Below are positions 59,698 to 64,000 of a stretch of 64,000 nucleotides of DNA, piece after piece. The notes beneath the pieces were generated by a model, which did no database searches, was not told the origin of the DNA, and worked only from the letters and a program-made list of their open reading frames with translations. Origin of the DNA: Sinorhizobium meliloti 4H41 (lineage in GTDB: Bacteria; Pseudomonadota; Alphaproteobacteria; Rhizobiales; Rhizobiaceae); the NCBI RefSeq assembly GCF_000375585.1, contig NZ_AQWP01000001.1:434001-498000 (forward strand), in the 5' to 3' direction. Within the stretch, counting starts at the first letter, position 1; every line of letters starts with the position of its first letter. The position numbers and the translations under genes are program-made.

Positions 59698-61142
59698 CCA
59701 TAGTAAAGATGAAGCTGGCGGCGACGCTCTCACTGCCGCTGGTGTTCGGCGGCTGCGTTACGGCTGGCGAGTACGCAGTCAAGAATGCCGGATTTTCCCT
59801 CGTCGCGGCGACAACGGCCGAAGCGGCCGGCAAGCAGACCGTGTGGGTGCAGAACCAGGAACAGGCTCGATCCGTCTCCAAGCGGGTGAAGGCGCTGATG
59901 GCGAAGAAGTCGATCGACGTCGAGACGGCAGTCCAGGTCGCGCTGCTCAACAACAAGGGGCTGCAGGCGGCCTATGCCGATCTCGGCGATTCGGCGTCCG
60001 ACGCCTGGCAGGCGACGATGCTCGTCAACCCGACCGTGGGTGTCGGGCTGACGGGCATCGGCACGCCGGGGCTTATGGCATTCCGGACGGTCGAGGGCGC
60101 GATCGTCTCCAATATTCTTGCGCTCGTCACGCGCGACAGGAATATCGCGCTCGCCGACACCGAGTTCCGGAAGGCGCAGCTGGATGCCGCTTCGCGCACC
60201 TTGCAGCTTGCTTCCGAGACGCGGCGCGCCTGGATCAATGCCGTAGCGGCTTTGGAAACGGTGGGCCAGCTCAACCGGGCGCAGGCGGCGGCCGACGCAG
60301 CGTCCGCGCTTGCCGAAAAGCTCGGCGAGAGCGGGGCCATGACAAAGGGGGCGCAGGCCCGCGAGCATGTCTTCTACGCCGAACTGGCGGGAGAGGGGGC
60401 CAAGGCGCGGCTCCAGGCGCGTCTGGCCAAGGAGGAACTGACGCGGCTGATGGGCCTCTGGGGTTCGGACGTCAAGTTCCAGGTGCCGAACCGGCTGGCT
60501 TCCCTGCCGAAGGGTCGGATGAAGCGCGACCAGGTCGAGGCGGAAGCTCTGCGGCGGCGGGTCGATCTCCAGATTGCGAAGCTCGACCTGGAGGCGACGG
60601 CCAGATCCTACAATCTGACCGAGGCCACCCGCTACGTCACCGACCTCAACCTCCTCGCCGGCTTTGAGACCGAGCAGGCAAAGGAGGACGGCGACATCTC
60701 GTCGGAGACGACGGGCCGGGCCGATCTCCAATTCGTCATTCCCATCTTCGACAGCGGCAAAGCGCGCATGCGCAAGGCCGAGCTCGCCTATATGCGGGCG
60801 GCGAACCTTCTTGCCGAGAAGGCCGTCAATGTCCGCTCGGAAGCACGCTCGGCCTATCAGGCCTACCGCGCCAACTACGACATCGCCCGGCACTACCGCA
60901 GCAGCGTCGTGCCGCTGCGCACCGAAATCGAGGAACAGTCACTCCTCACCTACAACGGGATGATCACCAGCCCCTTCGAACTGCTCGCCGACAGCCGCGA
61001 GAAGGTCAATGCGATCCTGCTCGCGATCGATGCCAAGCGCGACTTCTGGCTGGCCGAGGCGGATCTGGCTCCGGCGATCTACGGCGGGGGCGCGGCTTCC
61101 CGCGAAACCGAGGTCGCGGCGGCCGCCGAAAACGGCGAATGA
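59694..61142 (+). CDS. TolC-family outer membrane factor (copper efflux)
   Basis: 482 residues. The N-terminus 'LAATLSLPLVFGGCV' is a likely lipoprotein signal. Two OEP repeats of long coiled helices follow: 'IDVETAVQVALLNNKGLQAAYADLGDSASDAWQ' and the second repeat 'LRRRVDLQIAKLDLEATARSYNLTEATRYVTDLNLLAGFE', then 'GRADLQFVIPIFDSGKARMRKAELAYMRA'. It forms an outer-membrane exit duct. No RND pump or adaptor is adjacent, unlike cusCBA. It precedes the multicopper oxidase with overlapping or immediately adjacent starts. Confidence 0.85.
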   Translation: MTIVKMKLAATLSLPLVFGGCVTAGEYAVKNAGFSLVAATTAEAAGKQTVWVQNQEQARSVSKRVKALMAKKSIDVETAVQVALLNNKGLQAAYADLGDSASDAWQATMLVNPTVGVGLTGIGTPGLMAFRTVEGAIVSNILALVTRDRNIALADTEFRKAQLDAASRTLQLASETRRAWINAVAALETVGQLNRAQAAADAASALAEKLGESGAMTKGAQAREHVFYAELAGEGAKARLQARLAKEELTRLMGLWGSDVKFQVPNRLASLPKGRMKRDQVEAEALRRRVDLQIAKLDLEATARSYNLTEATRYVTDLNLLAGFETEQAKEDGDISSETTGRADLQFVIPIFDSGKARMRKAELAYMRAANLLAEKAVNVRSEARSAYQAYRANYDIARHYRSSVVPLRTEIEEQSLLTYNGMITSPFELLADSREKVNAILLAIDAKRDFWLAEADLAPAIYGGGAASRETEVAAAAENGE

Positions 61143-61156
61143 GAAAGGCACGCAAA

Positions 61157-62506
61157 ATGTTCAACAGACGACAGTTACTCGGCGCGAGCGCCGCACTGGT
61201 ATCCACCGCCGCCTGGGCGAAAACGTCGAATATGGGCCTGCCGGAGGCGGCATTCATGGAGACGGCGGATACGCAAGGCCCCGTCCGGCCTTCCTCCGGG
61301 CCCGACTACAACCCGGTGGTGACCATCAACGGCTGGACCGCACCCCACCGGATGAACAGCGGCGTCAAGGAGTTCCATCTCGTCGCCGAGCCGGTAGAGC
61401 GCGAAATGGCGGAGGGCATGACCGCCTATCTCTGGGGCTATAACGGCCAGTCGCCGGGTCCGACGATCGAGGCGGTCGAAGGCGATCGGGTCCGCATCTT
61501 CGTCACCAACAAGCTGCCGGAGCCGACGACGATCCACTGGCACGGCATGATCCTGCCATCCGGCATGGACGGCGTCGGCGGGCTGTCGCAGCCGCACATC
61601 CCGCCCGGCAAGACTTTCGTCTACGAGTTCGATCTCGTGAAGTCGGGCACCTTCATGTACCACCCGCATTCCGACGAGATGGTGCAGATGGCCATGGGGA
61701 TGATGGGCTTCTTCGTGATCCACCCCAAGGACCCGAAATTCATGCCGGTCGACCGGGATTTCGTGTTCCTGCTCAACGCCTACGACATCGAGCCGGGCTC
61801 CTACGTGCCGCGTGTCATGGAAATGACCGACTTCAATATGTGGTGCTGGAACAGCCGCATCTTCCCGGGCATCAGCCCGCTGGTCGTTTCCAGGAACGAC
61901 CGCGTGCGCGTGCGGGTCGGCAATCTCACCATGACCAACCACCCGATCCACATGCACGGCTACGACTTCGAGGTCACATGTACCGACGGCGGCTGGGTCC
62001 GACCGGAGGCGCGCTGGCCGGAGGTCAGCATCGACATTCCGGTCGGCGCCATGCGCGCCTACGAATTCGACGCCAAATACGCGGGCGATTGGGCGATCCA
62101 CTGCCACAAGTCGCACCACACGATGAACGCCATGGGACACGACATCCCGACCTTCATCGGCGTCGACAAGAAGGAGGTCGCGGAAAAGATCCGGAAGCTC
62201 CACCCGGAATACATGCCGATGGGTACGGCCGGCATGTCCGACATGGGCAAGATGGAAATGGAGCTTCCCGAAAACACCATACCCATGATGACCGGCTGGG
62301 GTCCGCACGGGCCGATCGAGATGGGCGGCATGTTCTCCGTCGTCAAGGTGCGCGAGGGCATCTCGGCGGACGATTACTCCGATCCCGGCTGGTACGAAAA
62401 CCCGCCCGGAACGCAGGCCTGGGAATGGACGGGCGGGCTTCCGGACTGGACCAGGGCCGATGACGCAAAGACCCGGATCACGCCGAAGCACTCCAAACAC
62501 GGATGA
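61157..62506 (+). CDS. Periplasmic multicopper oxidase
   Basis: 449 residues from ATG 61157 (GAAAGG eight bases upstream; an ATG at 61139 overlapping the TolC-like stop adds six residues). Tat signal 'FNRRQLLGASAALVSTAAWA'. All four copper motifs: 'TIHWHGM', 'FMYHPHSDEM', 'NHPIHMHGYDF' and 'WAIHCHKSHHTMNAM'. Met-rich stretch 'MPMGTAGMSDMGKMEME' could bind Cu(I). It is CueO/CopA-like and would oxidise Cu(I) to Cu(II) in the periplasm. It is the central enzyme of this copper-resistance operon. Confidence 0.9.
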   Translation: MFNRRQLLGASAALVSTAAWAKTSNMGLPEAAFMETADTQGPVRPSSGPDYNPVVTINGWTAPHRMNSGVKEFHLVAEPVEREMAEGMTAYLWGYNGQSPGPTIEAVEGDRVRIFVTNKLPEPTTIHWHGMILPSGMDGVGGLSQPHIPPGKTFVYEFDLVKSGTFMYHPHSDEMVQMAMGMMGFFVIHPKDPKFMPVDRDFVFLLNAYDIEPGSYVPRVMEMTDFNMWCWNSRIFPGISPLVVSRNDRVRVRVGNLTMTNHPIHMHGYDFEVTCTDGGWVRPEARWPEVSIDIPVGAMRAYEFDAKYAGDWAIHCHKSHHTMNAMGHDIPTFIGVDKKEVAEKIRKLHPEYMPMGTAGMSDMGKMEMELPENTIPMMTGWGPHGPIEMGGMFSVVKVREGISADDYSDPGWYENPPGTQAWEWTGGLPDWTRADDAKTRITPKHSKHG

Positions 62507-62512
62507 TGGCGC

Positions 62513-62668
62513 ATGACGATCTTCAACCAACCGATCCGTCTCGCCCCCGGAAGGTCGGGCGAGATCGTCTGGAAATTCACCAATGCCGGCGCTTTCAAGA
62601 TCGCGTGCCTGGTGCCGGGTCACTACGACGCGGGCATGCACCGCGACGTGACTGCCGCACGGAAATAA
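62513..62668 (+). pseudogene. Truncated cupredoxin (C-terminal half only)
   Basis: 51 residues from ATG 62513 with the C-terminal half of a cupredoxin-like copper protein: 'APGRSGEIVWKFTNAGAFKIACLVPGHYDAGM', with ligands Cys32, His37 and Met42. The N-terminal half, signal peptide and first His ligand are absent, and the preceding bases belong to the oxidase gene. No frame in the preceding bases supplies the missing part. It may be a decaying remnant or, if expressed, a cytoplasmic fragment. Confidence 0.65.
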
Positions 62669-62689
62669 ATCCTCAGGAAAGGGTCTCAC

Positions 62690-62974
62690 ATGAAAACGAC
62701 TGTCAAGTTCACGCTCGCCTTCGCCCTCGCTCTCGGCACGGCCTACGGCGCCATCGCCGGCGACTTCACCAAAGGTACCGTCAAGAAGGTCGATGCCAAA
62801 GCGAAGAAGGTCACGCTGAAGCATGAGGACCTGAAGGCTCTCGAGATGCCTGCCATGACGATGGTCTTCAGGGTCAAGGACGAAGCCCTGCTGTCGAAGC
62901 TGAAGGAAGGCGACCAGATCGAATTCGTTGCCGAACGCGTCGACGGCAAGCTGACCGTCACCGAGGTGAAGTAG
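62690..62974 (+). CDS. CusF-like periplasmic copper-binding protein
   Basis: 94 residues. Signal peptide 'MKTTVKFTLAFALALGTAYGAIA', then the CusF/EcfF fold: 'GTVKKVDAKAKKVTLKHEDLKALEMPAMTMVFRVKDEALLSKLKEGDQIEFVAERVDGKLTV'. The His and the 'MPAMTM' methionines are the Cu(I)/Ag(I) ligands. It is a periplasmic copper chaperone, last gene of the operon. AGGAAAG precedes the ATG. Confidence 0.88.
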   Translation: MKTTVKFTLAFALALGTAYGAIAGDFTKGTVKKVDAKAKKVTLKHEDLKALEMPAMTMVFRVKDEALLSKLKEGDQIEFVAERVDGKLTVTEVK

Positions 62975-63071
62975 CTCCGATGGGGACGCGGCGGGATGCC
63001 GCTGCGTTCCCATCCCGGCTTCGCCGGCTAGCCTTAAAGCTCAAAAAAAGAGTGTTTTCCGGGGGAAATGA

Positions 63072-63146
63072 TGGTGCTGCTAGAGAGATTTGAACTCTCG
63101 GCCTCTCCCTTACCAAGGGAGTGCTCTACCCCTGAGCTATAGCAGC
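63072..63146 (-). tRNA. tRNA-Thr (GGT anticodon)
   Basis: A 75-nt cloverleaf on the minus strand: acceptor GCTGCTA/TAGCAGC, D arm, anticodon stem CTCCC/GGGAG with loop TTGGTAA (anticodon GGT), T arm GAGAG-TTCAAAT-CTCTC, discriminator A and encoded CCA. All stems pair. The T-run at 63043-63049 (plus-strand A's) lies ~25 bp past its 3' end and probably terminates it. Confidence 0.95.
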
Positions 63147-63407
63147 ATCCGGCGGCGCTTCGTGACAAGCCGCATCAGGCGAGGGGCCTATTGCCATAGC
63201 TTGAGGGAGAGCGCAAGCCGCATTTCGAAGTTTTTGGGCGGGCTGCGCCGGGAAGGTGGCGGGCTCACGCGGTCCTGGGCGCTCAAGCTCTTCCATTGCG
63301 GCCTGTTGCGGCACGGACCGGCTCGGAAGCAGCTTCGCGGTTTTCCCCGATTTCGCTCTCCTCCGGCCGGCTTGCCGCTTCCGAAGGTCCTGGTTTTGCG
63401 GTAATGG

Positions 63408-63623
63408 ATGGCCATGCAGAGCGACGATAACAATAAGCATGTGCCGGGGCGGGCAAAGGGCGCAGGGCATTCGAGCGAGGCCGAGGCGAGGCGGCTGCGT
63501 CTGGCGAAGAACCTGCGCGACAATCTCCAGCGGCGCAAGCAGCAGATGCGTGCGCGCCGGGCGGGTGCTGCGGACGAGACATCCGGACTGCCTGCCGCAA
63601 AAACGGACGAATCGGAAGATTAG
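63408..63623 (+). CDS. Small basic hypothetical protein upstream of murA
   Basis: 71 residues, highly charged: 'GHSSEAEARRLRLAKNLRDNLQRRKQQMRARR' is a basic helix, flanked by polar tails. No TM or signal. Starts at ATG 63408 or ATG 63414. The same kind of short Arg-rich protein precedes murA in many Rhizobiales; function unknown. The 261 bp between it and the tRNA contain no feature I can support. Confidence 0.7.
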   Translation: MAMQSDDNNKHVPGRAKGAGHSSEAEARRLRLAKNLRDNLQRRKQQMRARRAGAADETSGLPAAKTDESED

Positions 63624-63793
63624 GTCCTGCAACCGGCGGCAGGCGGGGCCGTCCGGGTCCACGCTTTCCCTGCACCCCCGCCTTTCAAGGCACTTCTAAT
63701 TTCACCGCATCTCCACTAAAGAGACGCCCTTCAACAATGCCGGATCGGCATCGATTTTCCAGAAAGGCGGGCAGCGCCCGTTCGAGAGGTCTC

Positions 63794-64000
63794 ATGGATC
63801 GCATCAGGATTGTAGGCGGAAACGAACTCCACGGGGTGATCCCCATCTCCGGCGCGAAGAACGCCGCCTTGCCGCTGATGATCGCGTCGCTCCTGACCGA
63901 CGACACGCTGACGCTCGAAAACGTCCCGCATCTGGCCGATGTCGAGCAATTGATCCGCATCCTGGGCAATCATGGTGCCGACATTTCCGTCAATGGCCGG
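63794..64000 (+). CDS. murA: UDP-N-acetylglucosamine 1-carboxyvinyltransferase (5' part)
   Basis: 69 residues, cut by the window end. 'MDRIRIVGGNELHGVIPISGAKNAALPLMIASLLTDDTLTLENVPHLADVEQLIRIL' is the unmistakable MurA N-terminus with 'SGAKNAALP' and its PEP/UDP-GlcNAc-binding Lys. First committed step of peptidoglycan synthesis. GAGAGG precedes the ATG. Confidence 0.95.
   Translation, partial: MDRIRIVGGNELHGVIPISGAKNAALPLMIASLLTDDTLTLENVPHLADVEQLIRILGNHGADISVNGR

Noticed and set aside
58998-63146. Copper operon as a genomic island integrated at tRNA-Thr
   Set aside because: The tRNA 3' end does face the copper genes, but no integrase gene and no duplicated tRNA 3' segment were seen, and base composition looks like the neighbours.
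1-64000. CRISPR arrays, insertion sequences, phage genes, toxin-antitoxin or defence systems
   Set aside because: Looked for regularly spaced repeats, transposase or integrase motifs and typical defence domains; none found. The only repeats are intergenic palindromes.

Overview
The window is high-GC alphaproteobacterial chromosome. It most resembles Sinorhizobium/Ensifer (S. meliloti or S. medicae group). The evidence is a complete rkp-1 type K-antigen block (rkpU, rkpA, rkpG, rkpH, rkpI, rkpJ, kpsF), a fused SecDF, a PodJ-like polarity protein, and several copies of rhizobial intergenic palindromes (RIME-like and A-B-C mosaic elements). There are no phage genes, transposases or CRISPR arrays. 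Species assignment is inference from gene content; no database search was run.

Layout. 0-5.5 kb: 3' part of a podJ-like gene, a TauE/SafE exporter with its TIGR02186-type partner, and a stand-alone Lrp ligand-binding domain. 5.6-9.2 kb: PdeM phosphoesterase and the 'ligase-associated' DEXH helicase. 9.2-17.1 kb: Rrf2 regulator plus AhpD-like protein, YitT, a TPR-methyltransferase, small membrane and CAP proteins, a MATE transporter, pyrD-DUF952, and a LuxR-type response regulator. 17.3-20.8 kb: a large hybrid histidine kinase with a transporter-like sensor. 21-24.3 kb: mscL, an aminotransferase, galE, chorismate mutase. 24.4-26.9 kb: cydAB of the cyanide-insensitive type with a DUF2474 micro-gene. 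27.2-35.3 kb: a polar amino acid ABC transporter with an M20 amidohydrolase, divergent from a TetR regulator and an AruH/AruI-like pair, suggesting arginine transaminase catabolism. 36-41.2 kb: secDF, a small leader-ORF region, an Rrf2 regulator with a four-cysteine cluster, kpsF. 41.2-55.7 kb: rkpJ, rkpI, rkpH, rkpG and rkpA on the minus strand and divergent rkpU. 56-58.1 kb: pncA-pncB NAD salvage. 58.3-63 kb: small ORFs, then a copper operon (His/Cys-rich small protein, lipoprotein, TolC-like protein, multicopper oxidase, truncated cupredoxin, CusF) behind a MerR/CueR-type promoter. 63-64 kb: tRNA-Thr(GGT), a small basic protein and the start of murA.

Most interesting biology. rkpA encodes a 2502-residue, fully reducing type I PKS/FAS (KS-AT-DH-degenerate MT-ER-KR-ACP) with no recognisable thioesterase. 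It is translationally coupled to an alpha-oxoamine synthase (rkpG) and followed by a 3-ketosphinganine-reductase-like SDR (rkpH). Together this looks like a dedicated pathway that releases the chain as a sphingoid-like amino lipid for capsule export. Other points of interest are a hairpin presenting the Shine-Dalgarno in its loop directly before an aminotransferase gene (21535-21558), a leader-ORF/SD hairpin near 39 kb, a 48-residue membrane protein at 58.5 kb, and a cupredoxin that has lost its N-terminal half inside the copper operon.
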